Assembly (NCBI RefSeq): GCF_036323735.1
Contig: NC_086021.1
Coordinates: 125,862,476 to 125,926,475 of the forward strand
DNA length: 64,000 nt
Reading direction: 5' to 3'
Source: Rattus norvegicus
Taxonomy: Eukaryota; Chordata; Mammalia; Rodentia; Muridae
Made by a program: the position numbers and the translations under genes. The first letter of the stretch is position 1, and each line of letters opens with the position of its first letter. This document shows positions 34,171 to 44,519 of the stretch, one piece after another. The notes under the pieces were generated by a model. That model was not told where the DNA came from, did not search any database, and was given only the letters and a program-made list of their open reading frames with translations.

Positions 34171-36609
34171 CTGAAAGCCAGAACATGGCCTTAGCAAGAA
34201 AAGGTACAAACTGGGAAGCAGGAGACTTTCCATGGGACTTAGAGTGGCTGGCATGAGAAAGCCTACTGCGACACCTATACTGGCAACCCGGGTGCCACGG
34301 TGTCTGCACTCCTTCAGCAGCTCCTGAGACGTATTCCACAGGGAGCTGCAAGCTTCACACTCCTTTCAAACAAAAAGGAAAAACTGCAGGCAATGTCCTA
34401 CTCAGCAATATAGAGCATGTCTGAAGTTTAGGAAAGAACTAGTCTTAAAGATGGAAAGGAATCAAGGCCAGCCTGGTCTACAGAGTGAGGTCCAGGACAA
34501 CAGGGCTACACAGAGAAACCCTGTCTCAGAAAACCAGAAAAAGAAAAAGGCAGGCAGGCAGGCAAGCAGGGAAAACCCAGGTGACCTATTTTCATAAAAT
34601 AAGAGCACAGGCAAGCGGTGAGGTCCGGTTCCTACCCTGAGCAGCATGGCTCGCCTCAAGGAAGAATGGAGAGCAAGCAAATGGAACTTACCATCTGAAA
34701 CTTATTCACTTCTTTGGAGCTCACCTGGAAAGGGAGAAAGAGCACCTCTTTTTATAGATATAGACACCACCTATTTCACAACACCTAGGGCAGACATGGT
34801 GGCTCACAAACACCTAGGGACCTCTGCACTCTGGAGACAGAAGCAGACAGATATCTGTGAGTTCTAAGCCAGCCTGGTCTACATAGTGATTTGCAGAACT
34901 GCACAAAGACCCTGTTTCAAAAAGGAAACAAAAAGATGACTAGCTAATCTTTAAATGTTGATTCCCAACCTCAGGGATCCAAATGTACTCACTGCTGTCT
35001 TTCCATCCTAACCTGCTCTCAAGAACAAGTAAAGCAGCTCTGTGCCTTCTTCCACATGAGATCTGCAGCAGGATGGGAAGGCAAAAGTGGGCTCCCACCA
35101 AACTACTCACCACTGTAAAACCCCTCAGACAAACCCACTCTGATAATTCCAATCCCAGCAACTGGGAGGCAGAGATGGGAAGATCTTATGGTGACACACT
35201 CTTTAAGGTAAAAAAATAAATCCTTATATAGATGTCCCTGAGTTTTTCCTTTTGGATTCTGAGAGATATCAGAGGGCCTGTCAGTGTTCATTTTCTTATG
35301 CAATACACACTAAAACTATTCCCACAAGTGAGCACAAGATGGCTCTGGTCTGGACAGGCCTGCACTGTCTGCCAATCATTCAGACTGATACAAGTACAAT
35401 TCAAACTGCCATAAAAGAAATACTTCCTAGGAAAAATGATCAGTTTCACATCGATAGCCACCATGACAGCAATGTAACCCTGCTTTACTTCAAAGGTTTT
35501 CTTGCGATATCAACTACTGTACTACTGTGGTTACAGGCGCTCTATAGAATTAAGAAGCATTCACTTTAAAACCAGGGAATCTTTCTGTTTTGCATATCCA
35601 CTCTTCTATAAAAAGGCCATGGTTCTTGACTATATATCCTCATAGTACCAAGCCTCATCTGCAGCTACGTTTGTTAAGTGAACCACAAAAACATGGGAAA
35701 AATCAGGTTAAAAATAATCTAATTCCCAGAGACTGTGTACTGGAGGGCCAGCACAGAAAGAAAATACAGTCATTCTTCACAACTACCAGCAGGAGAATGG
35801 ACCATATACTCATTTCCACAGAAATTCCAGCAGAACAAGCATTAGGTCTCTACTTTTAACAGTTTATTGTTGATAATTTGACCTACAAGAAATAATAACT
35901 GGGAAGGTGGTGCACACTTGGGATTCCACCACTTCGGAGACAGAGGCAACAGTGTCAGGAGTTCAAGGCCATGTGGGTTACATAATGAACCTAAGTTACA
36001 TGAGACCTCATCTCAACCAAACAACCCCCTCCATCAAAAAGAAGCCAAAGTGGACCCTGATCCCAAAACGGCCTGGGAGTGACAGGCCAAAATGAAAGGG
36101 AAGGGAGTCTAGAAGTAATCCAGACATGCCCCTCCTCAGTCAGCGTTGTACAGTTCAGAGGTCAGGGGATGAGGCTCAAAACAGAGTGATGACTTAACAG
36201 GATGAAGACCCTGGCCTGGATTCCATCTCCGAGTGCATGAAAATCATCACTGTCATCTGTCTCAGTTGATAAGACAACCCTGTGACCACAGCTGTGATCT
36301 TCCTAAATCACAAGTTCAAAGTCGGCCCGAGAATGCTTTTAGATATTTTTTTTTAATCCATTCTACTAGCTAGCACTGAGACAGGTTGCTCCTGTACCTT
36401 GGCTATTTGAGAGAAAAGTGACTTTTTTCAGTCAGTCAGGCCAACTCAAAAGAAAACAAAGCAGGAAAAAGAAAAAAAAGACTCCATCTCACCACTGTGC
36501 TGATCTTCCTTTTCCCATCCGTGGCCCTTAACAGACACTTGTTTTCTGCGGGCTCGAGGCCCTCCACGGAACTCTTCCGTGGGATTGGTTTAGTGCGACC
36601 ATCATCTGT

Positions 36610-36644
<35 letters not shown>

Positions 36645-37266
36645 CAAAACACCCGAGTAAACACCATCACCACAGACCACAGGAGTTACTTCTGGTTCAA
36701 AGTGAAAATCTGAACATCGTAAGGAAGGGTTCCCACCATCACTCCCATAAATTCACCACACCCGCTATCTCTTTCGATATGGTCAAAACTAGGAGCAACG
36801 ACTTGATAAACACTGGGAGCCTCACTAATGGAGCAGGGGTAGGGCTGCCTGACAGAACGTGGACGTCTGACACACTTAGGGCCCCCGTGAGCGGGCGGCC
36901 CGCACCGCACCAGCCACACTTCCTAGCCCTGCCGCGGCTGTGAGCCCAGGAGGTGGCCGATGCGGAGAGGCCAGAGGCCGGGCTGCCCCCTCCCTGCCAT
37001 GCCCCGGCGCGGCCCGGGAAGCTGCTTACACTTCTTCAGGGTGATGAACACGCTGCCCGATGACCGGCACTTCTGGAAGAGCCTGGTCAGCTCCGTCAGG
37101 AACTGCAACACAACACGCCCCGTTAGGCAGTCTCCAGTCCTCGCCCCGCCGCGTCACGGCCCAGGCCCGCCCGCAAAGGGAGAAACGCTACCCGAGCTGA
37201 CCCCATTGGCTCGAGTCCATGGCCCTCAGGGGCCGCCGGTACCTGCTCGCTCTCGAGCAACACCAT
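34081..37266 (-). CDS. Srp14: Signal recognition particle 14-kDa subunit (5 exons)
   Basis: SRP14 pairs with SRP9 to bind the Alu domain of 7SL RNA and pauses translation while SRP delivers ribosomes to the ER. Coding exons on the - strand, in order: 37266-37243, 37102-37030, 36605-36493, 34724-34692, 34170-34081. All four introns are GT...AG; the joined length is 333 nt, giving 110 residues, which matches rodent SRP14. Visible landmarks are MVLLESEQ at the start, FLTELTRLFQKCRSSGSVFI, DGRTKPIPRKS, LLRATDGKRKISTVV, and the basic tail KKRDKKNKSKKSKPAQ typical of the RNA-binding C-terminus. Non-primate SRP14 lacks the long alanine-rich tail, and so does this copy. The ATG is the first in good context and follows a GC-rich promoter. 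The introns show this is the functional gene, not one of the many retrocopies. Confidence 0.97.
34460..34555 (+). mobile_element. Partial B1 in Srp14 intron 4
   Basis: AAGGCCAGCCTGGTCTACAG to CCCTGTCTCAGAAAACCAG, antisense to Srp14. Only the 3' half is present. Confidence 0.85.
34692..34724 (-). CDS. Srp14: Srp14 exon 4 (33 bp)
   Basis: 11 codons, VSSKEVNKFQM, between a TTTCCAG acceptor and a GTAAGT donor. It is too short to find by ORF length and was found by splicing. Confidence 0.94.
34790..34925 (+). mobile_element. B1 in Srp14 intron 3
   Basis: GCAGACATGGTGGCTCACAA head and GCCAGCCTGGTCTACATAGT core. Confidence 0.85.
34926..36492 (-). other. Srp14: Srp14 intron 3, remaining sequence
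   Basis: The 1.77-kb intron holds the B1 at its 3' side, a short B1 fragment near 35135-35200 and a degraded B1 at about 35890-36015. The rest shows no recognised feature. Confidence 0.6.
36493..36605 (-). CDS. Srp14: Srp14 exon 3
   Basis: 113 bp: DGRTKPIPRKSSVEGLEPAE then NKCLLRATDGKRKISTV. Acceptor ACACAG; an (AAAAC)n tract lies just upstream in the intron at 36612-36651. Donor GTGAGA. Confidence 0.95.
36612..36651 (+). repeat. (AAAAC)n microsatellite beside Srp14 exon 3
   Basis: On the Srp14 strand this is (GTTTT)n ending about 7 bp from the exon 3 acceptor, so it forms most of the polypyrimidine tract. Confidence 0.92.
37030..37102 (-). CDS. Srp14: Srp14 exon 2
   Basis: 73 bp: FLTELTRLFQKCRSSGSVFI then TLKK plus the first base of a Tyr codon. 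The donor was set to GTAAGC because the T left over completes Tyr-Asp-Gly with exon 3. Confidence 0.94.
37243..37266 (-). CDS. Srp14: Srp14 exon 1 coding part
   Basis: 24 bp encoding MVLLESEQ. The donor on the - strand is GTACCG. The context before the ATG is GAGACCAGG, a reasonable Kozak sequence with a G at -3. Confidence 0.95.
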
Positions 37267-37450
37267 CCTGGTCTCCGCAGGTTCCGACTCCGTCAGCAGA
37301 AGCCTTCTGAGGTTCAACCGGAAGTCTCGCTTGTGGTGGGCGGAACTTCCGCTTTTGTTGCCAGTCTTCCGTCAATCCTTACCTAGCTCCGGTTGCCTTG
37401 CGCCTGCGCGTTCGTCACCCCCTCCCACTTCTTTCCAAGATGAGGAATGA
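37267..37450 (-). promoter_or_regulatory. Srp14: Srp14 GC-rich promoter and 5'UTR
   Basis: CpG-containing, TATA-less region upstream of the Srp14 ATG. Seen directly: an NRF1-type palindrome TGCGCCTGCGCG at 37399-37410, an ETS/GABP-type AACCGGAAGT at 37316-37325, and a second ETS-like GCGGAAGT (- strand) near 37345-37355. This is the usual layout for a constitutive housekeeping promoter. The transcription start is not determinable by eye; somewhere around 37300-37360 is likely. Confidence 0.7.
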
Positions 37451-37689
37451 CACTTTAGGTAGTTGGACTGCCTTGACAAGATTCACCCTAGGCTGTAGGA
37501 GGGAATGAGAGCAAAAGAATGACTGGATAGAAATATAAAGTCACCCATGAGTCCACTGCCTCACTTTCCTCATTTTTAAGGTGAAGTACCCCTTTCACAA
37601 TATGGCCGGGAAGAGCAGATATATTTATATTGAAATACAGAATACAGTCTGGTAAATAAGAAGTGCTAACTAAGCTTTAGCCATTTGTC

Positions 37690-38715
37690 TTAATCGCTAT
37701 TCTTTTGCTGTGAAGAGATACCATGACCAAGACAACTCATAAACAAAAGCATATACCTGGGGGCTTGCTTCCACTTTCAAAGATTAGTGTGTTATCGTTG
37801 AAGGGACTCAATTTTGGCAAGTATTACTTTGGCAGACATTGACCTTCTATTCCCTCTGCCTTGCTAAAAAAAAATTCCTAAAGCTAGCCACCAAGGGCTG
37901 TTCCCTTATTTGGTCATTTCCTTCTCCTGAGGCTGACTACCAAGGTCCAGATATCAAAGTATTGAAGTCCAGCAATCAAAGCCCCCTATGGCTCGCCTAA
38001 TTCACATGCCTATTAAAATTAAACACCTCATCCTAATACTAAGTTTTCCGTTTTACCTTTATAAAGTGCCACTGGGACTTGTCAGTCTACCTTGTACAGA
38101 GAGGCAGTCTTTTGTTCTATTCCAAAACAAATACCCCTCCTCCTCTCCCTTGTTTGCTTCCCCTTCTCCCACATCTTCTATCTCCTCTCTCTCCCTCTGT
38201 CTGTCCGTCTCTCTCTCTCTGGTTTGCTTGGTTGGGTTATTTGGTTTTTGTTTTGGTTTATTTGTTTGAAACAGGGTTTTTCTGGATAACCTTGGCTGTC
38301 CTGGAACTCACTCTGTACACCAGGCTGGCCTCAAACTCACAGAGATCTGCCTGCCTCTGCCTCACAAGTGCTGGGATTAAAGGTATATGCCACTATCGCC
38401 CACTGTCTTTGTCTTTTATTCCCTGATGGGGCAAATAAATTTCCCTTGTACTGAGAACTTGGTCTCGGGGGTCCTGGGCCGATATCTTGGCTGCATGCAG
38501 GCAGACATGGTGAGGGAGAACTAATTCAGAGCTCTATATCCTGATACTTAGGCAGAGAGGCTCAGAGCCAGGCATTTTGAAAGCTCAAAACCTGTCCCCA
38601 GTGACACACCTCCTCCAACATGCCTAGTACACCTCTTAATCTTTCTAATCCTTTTCAAATATTGTCACTCCCTGGTGGCCAAACACTCAAATATCTGAGC
38701 CTATCGGGGTCTTTC
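37690..38715 (+). repeat. Old rodent interspersed repeat split by an LTR
   Basis: Left half 37690-37839 (starting TTTTGCTGTGAAGAGATACC) and right half about 38500-38715 (including GTGACACACCTCCTCCAACA) look like one high-copy rodent family that I recognise but cannot name with certainty. Confidence 0.55.
37840..38499 (+). mobile_element. Probable endogenous retroviral solo LTR interrupted by a B1
   Basis: LTR-like layout: TG start, TTTATAAAG promoter box near 38057-38066, poly(A) signal AATAAA near 38434, and a CA end. The repeat GGCAGACAT lies on both sides (37831-37839 and 38500-38508), although that is longer than a normal LTR duplication; a 5-bp GACAT with the end at 38503 is an alternative. 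An antisense B1 occupies about 38255-38405. The flanks are two halves of one older repeat, so this is a nested insertion. No internal retroviral genes. Confidence 0.6.
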
Positions 38716-39985
38716 TTCCTTCCATCATACCCTTGTTATTTCCATCGCATTCCCAAACAATAAATGTTTACTTATGCAGTTCTAGAACCTCAGGCCTTGT
38801 GAATGCCAGGCAAATGAATGCTTTACCTCTGAGCCACATCCCAAGTCAACTGATAGAGGTGAACTCCTCTAAGCGGGCTGGGTGGCCCTGAAGGGCAACC
38901 CCCAGCTCTAGCAAGAACGACAAAAAGTCCAGTCCAATTCTACCTCCCGATTCGGTTAGGAGGCCAGAGTTTTAGGAACTGCTCTATGGAGAGCCAACTT
39001 TAACTCTGGACCTTTGTAAGGACAAATATTCAACCTAGCAACAGGATTTTGGCAAGTGCTAGTTAGCCTGTGCCAGGACTTTTAGGGTCTATACATACAG
39101 CAGTGCATAAGACACACTACAGTCCTGGCTTCCTTGAACTTGATATGGAAGGTGAGAAGGAAACAACCACCACACTCTGGTAGCTGAGCCTCAGATAACC
39201 AACTCTGTGAGGGCCACTAGGAAGGTCACAGGGCCAGTGAGAGGAATCTTCTAAACAGAAGAGGATGGCTGTGAGCTGAAAGACAGAGGGAATAGACATT
39301 CAAAATTCCAGAGACAGAGAGTGTTTCAGACCAAAGGACTGTCTAGAGCAAAGGTCCCAAAGAGGAAACCAGTTGCTCTGTTAAGGAAGGTCATTGGTGT
39401 GTGTGCGTGTAGTGAGAATATTGGTTTATTTAAAAACACAGAAATATTATAAAAATGTGTTTTTGTTTTGATCGCAGATTGTCCACAGCAGACTATGACT
39501 TGCCTGGTGCTGTAGCAGTGGTGTGATTTTACCAGCAGCACATAGTTTCTGTGAGTGAGTGAATTCTGGCCACTTTTCAGAGACTATATAAATGCAAACG
39601 CCCCCATAGAAGGGGCTAGGTGGCTAGTTGATGTTTGGATGCTGTTGGCTATGGTTTTTCAAGTAGTTATGTGTAAAGAGACAAAAGAAATTAGATAACC
39701 TGAGGAGTTGCCCCCAAGGAACTCAACACCCAGAGTCAGAAAGAAGTAGTCAAACAATATTGCTGTCCCCTTTCCCCTCTATCCTGTCTTCTCTCCTACC
39801 TGGTGTTAGAGGCTTGAAAGGATAGAAGAAGAGGGGTGCAGAAGGGTGGAAAAAAGGAACCCACAAAGTAGCAAATGCCAGTTACTTATGTGTATGTATC
39901 TATGTGTGTCTGTATGTATATGACAGAGAAATGCTGCTTGGACTAACACCAGTATCCTGAGGAGTTCCTTTCTCAAGAATCTCCA
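38716..39985. other. Intergenic, little recognised
   Basis: A short antisense ID/B4-like fragment lies near 38775-38862. The rest shows no gene, SINE or strong motif. Confidence 0.5.
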
Positions 39986-40076
39986 TTCAAGGGGGTTGGG
40001 AATTTAGCTCAGTGGTAGAGCGCTTGCCTAGCAAGTGCAAGGCCCTGGGTTCGGTCCCCAGCTCCGGAAAAAAAAA
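39986..40076 (+). mobile_element. ID SINE (young)
   Basis: Full-length ID; the 11-bp duplication AAGAATCTCCA lies at 39975-39985 and 40077-40087. Confidence 0.95.
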
Positions 40077-40327
40077 AAGAATCTCCAACAAAACAAAGCC
40101 CAGACCTTGACTCCACTACAGAAAACAATTTCAGCTCAGAGTTACAGTGCAGCATTAGTAGAATTTAAAGTAGAGATAAAAGTATATACATGCTTTAGAT
40201 CTAATAACTGGGGTTAGAAGAGGGATACTTAAGAGAAGCATAGTACACAACCCCAAAGTGTGTACCATGTATATAGAATAAGAGAGGAGAAGGAGGAGAG
40301 ACGTAGGCATCTTTACAATGAAAAATA

Positions 40328-40328
<1 letters not shown>

Positions 40329-40400
<72 letters not shown>
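40329..40400 (+). repeat. (TG)n-(AG)n compound microsatellite
   Basis: About 20 TG units turning without interruption into about 16 AG units. Confidence 0.97.
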
Positions 40401-40406
<6 letters not shown>

Positions 40407-40518
40407 AGAGGGGAGATTTTGTGACTTTTTAAATTTCACTATTCAAAATACATAATTTATAAGATTTACTTAAAGATTAATGAAAATTAATATTAATGTT
40501 TTAAAATAAGTTTACGAT

Positions 40519-40619
40519 TTGGGAGGCAGAGACAGATCTCTGAGTTTGAGGCCAGCCTGGTCTACAAAGTGAGTTCTAGAATAGCCAGAGAAATCCTGTC
40601 TCAAAAAAAAAAAAAAAAA
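40519..40619 (+). mobile_element. B1 SINE, 5' truncated
   Basis: TTTGGGAGGCAGAGACAGAT to AATCCTGTCTC and a long A run. Confidence 0.88.
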
Positions 40620-40621
40620 TC

Positions 40622-40932
40622 GGGCTGGAGAGATGGCTCAGTGGTTAAGAGCACTGACTGCTCTTCCAGAGGTCCTGAGTTCAATTCCCAGCAACCACAT
40701 GGCTCACAACCATCTGTAATGAGATCCGATGCCCTCTTAGTGTGTCTGAAGACAGCTACAGTGTACTTATATATAATAAATGAATAAATCGAGGCTGGGG
40801 ATTTAGCTCAGTGGTAGAGCGCTTACCTAGGAAGCGCAAGGCCCTGGGTTCGGTCCCCAGCTCCGAAAAAAAGAACCAAAAAATAAATAAATAAATAAAT
40901 AAAATAAAATAAATGAATAAATCTTTTTTTTT
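40622..40932 (+). mobile_element. B2 SINE carrying an ID insertion
   Basis: B2 body 40622-40790; its AATAAATC tail resumes at 40911 after the ID element. It directly follows the A tail of a B1 at about 40519-40619. Confidence 0.92.
40791..40910 (+). mobile_element. ID SINE inserted in a B2 tail
   Basis: ID body 40793-40865 with an AATA-rich tail. The 13-bp duplication AAATGAATAAATC (40778-40790 and 40911-40923) derives from the AATAAA-rich tail of the host B2 element. Confidence 0.93.
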
Positions 40933-41739
40933 TAAATCTGGCTTGCTCAGAACTTCCTAATGAAAATGAAGATGTTGGGTGTTTTTATAGGTGCATTGTT
41001 TACATCTAGAAATAAGAGGCCAAGGAGCACCAAAAGTTAAACTCAAGGCCAAAAGCTAAGACAGCAGAGTTCGGTGTTTCAGTCTCTTTGTTTGAGGTAT
41101 CTTTAGAAAGAGTACTTGTTTTGAGGACAGTGTTGTAAGATCAAAGCCAGCAAGAAGCACAGGCTAGACCCCAGAAAAAGGTATTGGGTTTTCGTTTTTT
41201 CGTTTGTTTCTGCCTCCAGGGTTTATAATTTTTTCTTTCTATCCAACTTCAGAGGGAGGGAAAGTATGTGAAAGTGACTGGAGAAGGAGCCGGGCCATTG
41301 CCATGGTCAGTGTGGATGTCCTTCTGACAATCACACAGGGCCCATAGCCACAGAAAGCTTAGATGTTGTTCCCAATGGAAAGGGGCGGGGGCAAGGGGTT
41401 CAATGGTGGAGGGTTTGCCCAGCATTTGTGAGTATCTGGATTCAACGTATTTAAAACATTTACATCCAGCATGGTGGCCCAGGACTTTACTCTCAGCACT
41501 CAGAAGGCAGAACAGGCAGAGGATCTCTGAGAGTTCAAGGCCAGCACGAAGTGGAGACTTCTTGTTTCTTTGGAAAATCGGTTATATCAAAGAATGTTTC
41601 GCTGAAGCAGACACAGGTAAAGGATGTTTAGAAAGAACGAGTGATGAAGGATTCTTCACTAATGACATGCATGTATTGGTTAACCTTACATTGCATAGCT
41701 GAGCTCCATTTGTCCTGACCCCATGGACAGAAATGCACC

Positions 41740-41803
41740 AAAAAAAAAAAAAAAGAAAGAAAGAAAGAAAGAAAAGAAAAGAAAAGAAAAGAAAAGAAAA
41801 AAC
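41740..41803 (+). repeat. A-rich (AAAG)n/(AAAAG)n tract
   Basis: A run of 14 A then AAAG and AAAAG units; probably an expanded SINE tail. Confidence 0.93.
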
Positions 41804-42209
41804 CTTCCAATGCTGCGCTGCAGTTTCTTGCTACTTCATCAGACTCGGCTGATTGGCAGAGTGATGTTAGCTTCATAGAGAGTCCTGTGGAGTTTCGCTG
41901 AGACAGACTGAGGCCAAACCCTTGGAGGACACATGATGTTTTGAGGACGTATAACTAGGATTCGATGGACAGTGACAGGGGATTGCACAGCTAGCTTTGC
42001 AACGCTTCTTGGTCTTGCATCTTCAATGATCTTCACTTCGTTGAGAAAGGCACGGCAGAGAACTTCTCCTGGCTTAATTGTGCCTCCTGACTCAGGTGGT
42101 TTCGGCTGAGGCCTGGCTGTCTCTGCTAGGTCATGCCACCACTGCTGATTCGTGTTTGCTACTCTGTCTCTACTGAGCTGCTTCATGCTGTATTCAGGAA
42201 GTGTTTGTG

Positions 42210-42308
42210 GGGTTGGGGATTTAGCTCAACGGTAGAGCGTTTGCCTGGCGAGCGCAAGGCCCTGGGTTCTGTCCCCAGCTCCGAAAAAAAGAAAAGAAAA
42301 AAAAAAAA
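42210..42308 (+). mobile_element. ID SINE (young)
   Basis: ID with an A/G tail; the 14-bp duplication AGGAAGTGTTTGTG lies at 42196-42209 and 42309-42322. A few substitutions in the A-box side (GGCGAGCGC). Confidence 0.94.
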
Positions 42309-42804
42309 AGGAAGTGTTTGTGATGAATCCTGCGAACCGAACTACCGATCTCCTGACAATGCAGATGAGATTTGCTCCAAAGAACAATTTCTAAACAGGT
42401 CCACGTCCCCTGTATCCTAATAACCTGTAGGTGGTGGGTGAGAAGGGACATTATAGCATTCAGGAACCATTATTAAAAATAGCATTTGAGAAAAATCAAA
42501 AGTTTCACCAGTCTGGTCTAGAGTAAATTCCAGGATAGCGAAAGAAACCATGTCGGGAAAATCCAAAAAACCAATCCAGAGAGAAGGTTCTTGATAAGAA
42601 AGTTTCACATAGACAATGATGTTCATATTTATATTTGAAAGATTCGTCCATCTGTGGCATGGAGAGCATACTACGGAGAATGAAGGTAGACTTGAATTTG
42701 TCTGTACATGCCTGTAATTCTAGAGCTAGGGAAACTAGAGTAGAAGGTAGATAGTAAATTCAAGCCCTACCTGGACTCCAGAATGAGTTCTAGGTCAGTG
42801 TCTT

Positions 42805-43195
42805 AGTTACGGTTTCTATTGCTGGGATGAAAGCACCGTGACCAAAGAGCAAACTGGAGAGGAAAGGGTTTATTCAGATTATACCTCCAGAACATGGAAG
42901 GAACTCAGGACAGGGACTCACACAAGGCTGGATTTCGGAGGCGGGAGCTGATGCAGAGGTCATGGAGGGGAGCTGCTTACTGGCTTGCTCAACCTGCTTT
43001 CTTATAGAACCCAGGACCACCATCCTAGGGATGGCATAGCCCACAATGGGCTGGCCCTCCCCCATTAATCACACTAATTGATAAAATGTCTTACAGCTAG
43101 ATCTTATGAAGACATTTCCTCAACTGAGGCTTCTTCCTGTCTGATAACTCTAGCTTGTGTGAGGTACACACAAAGCCTGCTAGTACAGTCAGCCT
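42805..43195 (+). repeat. Old rodent interspersed repeat, copy 3
   Basis: Most complete copy: TTTCTATTGCTGGGATGAAA to CTCTAGCTTGTGTGAGGTAC. It ends against the GA-rich tract. Confidence 0.65.
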
Positions 43196-43216
43196 TGGTT
43201 ACATGGGGAAATCTTT

Positions 43217-43219
<3 letters not shown>

Positions 43220-43302
<83 letters not shown>

Positions 43303-43459
43303 GACAGAGAGAGACAGAGAGAGACAGAGAGAGACAGAGAGAGAGAGAGAGAGACAGAGAGAGACAGAGAGAGAGAGAGAGAGACAGAGAGAGACAGAGA
43401 GAGACAGAGAGAGAGACAGAGAGAGACAGAGAGAGACAGAGAGAGAGACAGAGAGAGAC

Positions 43460-43517
<58 letters not shown>
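43220..43517 (+). repeat. Long GA/GACAGA-rich tract (~300 bp)
   Basis: Pure (GA)n flanks an interior of GACAGAGA variants. Open frames on both strands (Arg-Glu or Ser-Leu repeats) are artefacts of the period. Confidence 0.97.
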
Positions 43518-43518
<1 letters not shown>

Positions 43519-43534
43519 CTACGTCTGTATGGTG

Positions 43535-43665
43535 ATACATACTTTCAATCCCAGCACGCACAAGACAAAGGCAGTCAGATCTCTGTGAGTTGCCAGCCTA
43601 GTCTATGAAGTTTGGCTAGCCAAGGCTACATAGTGAGACCTTGTCTCAAATAAATAAATAGGAGA
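43535..43665 (+). mobile_element. B1 SINE, diverged
   Basis: ATACTTTCAATCCCAGCACG head and CCTTGTCTCAAATAAATAAA tail, just after the GA tract. Confidence 0.8.
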
Positions 43666-43699
43666 AACGTGGGAGCCCAACTAGGGGATTGTGCTAGCT

Positions 43700-44170
43700 T
43701 CCCATTGCTTCCATAACAAGCCCCCAAATCTAGCTTCATAGAGCACACATTACTCTTTCACATCTTGGGGCGGCTCGAGGGATGGCTCAGTGGCCAAGAG
43801 CACTTGTTGCTCCTGCAGAGGATATGAGTTCTATTCCCAGCACCCACGAATGTCCCTAACCCCAATTCCAGAGTATCCAGTAGACAAATATTTGGTGCAC
43901 ATACATGCATAGAGGCAAAAATTATTTTAAAAAAACTTTAAAACATGAAATTTTTTAAAATTATTCTTTTATACCCCTGGATCAGAAATCAAAAACCAAT
44001 GTGTTTAGAGGGCTGGATTCCATGTGGAAGCTTCCAGGAAGAATCTGTTTCTTAGCCATCTAGATGTTATTTGCATTCCTTGGCTGGTGGCCCCTTCTTC
44101 AAATCACTACAAGCTCTGCGTTTTCATGGTCACAACTATTACTGGCCATGATTAATGGTCTTGCCTCCCC
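43700..44170. repeat. Old mammalian interspersed repeat with SINE insertion
   Basis: CATAACAAGCCCCCAAATCT ... CATTCCTTGGCTGGTGGCCC. It is interrupted by a B3-like SINE at about 43772-43945. Confidence 0.5.
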
Positions 44171-44253
44171 TCGCCCCAAAGCAGTTTTTATTTGAGGCAA
44201 ATAGAAATCTGACCCAAAGGAATACAGGTCTCAGCACTCACAACATAACTCTT

Positions 44254-44375
44254 TTTTTTTCTTTTTTTTTTTTTTCCTTTTGGAGCTGGGGACCGAACCC
44301 AGGGCCTTGCGCTTGCTAGGCAAGTGCTCTACCAAGCCAAATCCATTTTGGCTCTACTGAGCCAAATCCCCAACA
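44254..44375 (-). mobile_element. ID SINE with duplicated A-box segment
   Basis: Antisense ID between 15-bp duplications CACAACATAACTCTT (44239-44253 and 44376-44390). The 5' part is doubled: GCTCTACCAAGCCAAATCC at 44326-44344 and GCTCTACTGAGCCAAATCC at 44351-44369 (plus-strand reading), a 25-bp step covering the Pol III A box. The B box is single. Confidence 0.93.
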
Positions 44376-44519
44376 CACAACATAACTCTTAATGGCATTT
44401 CTTGAGCTGTAAATCTTGCTTCTGTTTGGAAAAGGTGCTTGTGTTCAACATCCTCTAGGTGGGAAGAAGAAAGACCAAGGGAGGCGGAAACAAACGCCTC
44501 GGCTACCAACATGTTCTCC

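Noticed and set aside
36497..36943. 148-codon + strand open frame
   Set aside because: Antisense shadow of Srp14 exon 3 and intron 2.
43078..43608. Arg-Glu-rich 176-codon open frame
   Set aside because: Low-complexity translation of the GA/GACAGA tract; the opposite strand is equally open (Ser-Leu).
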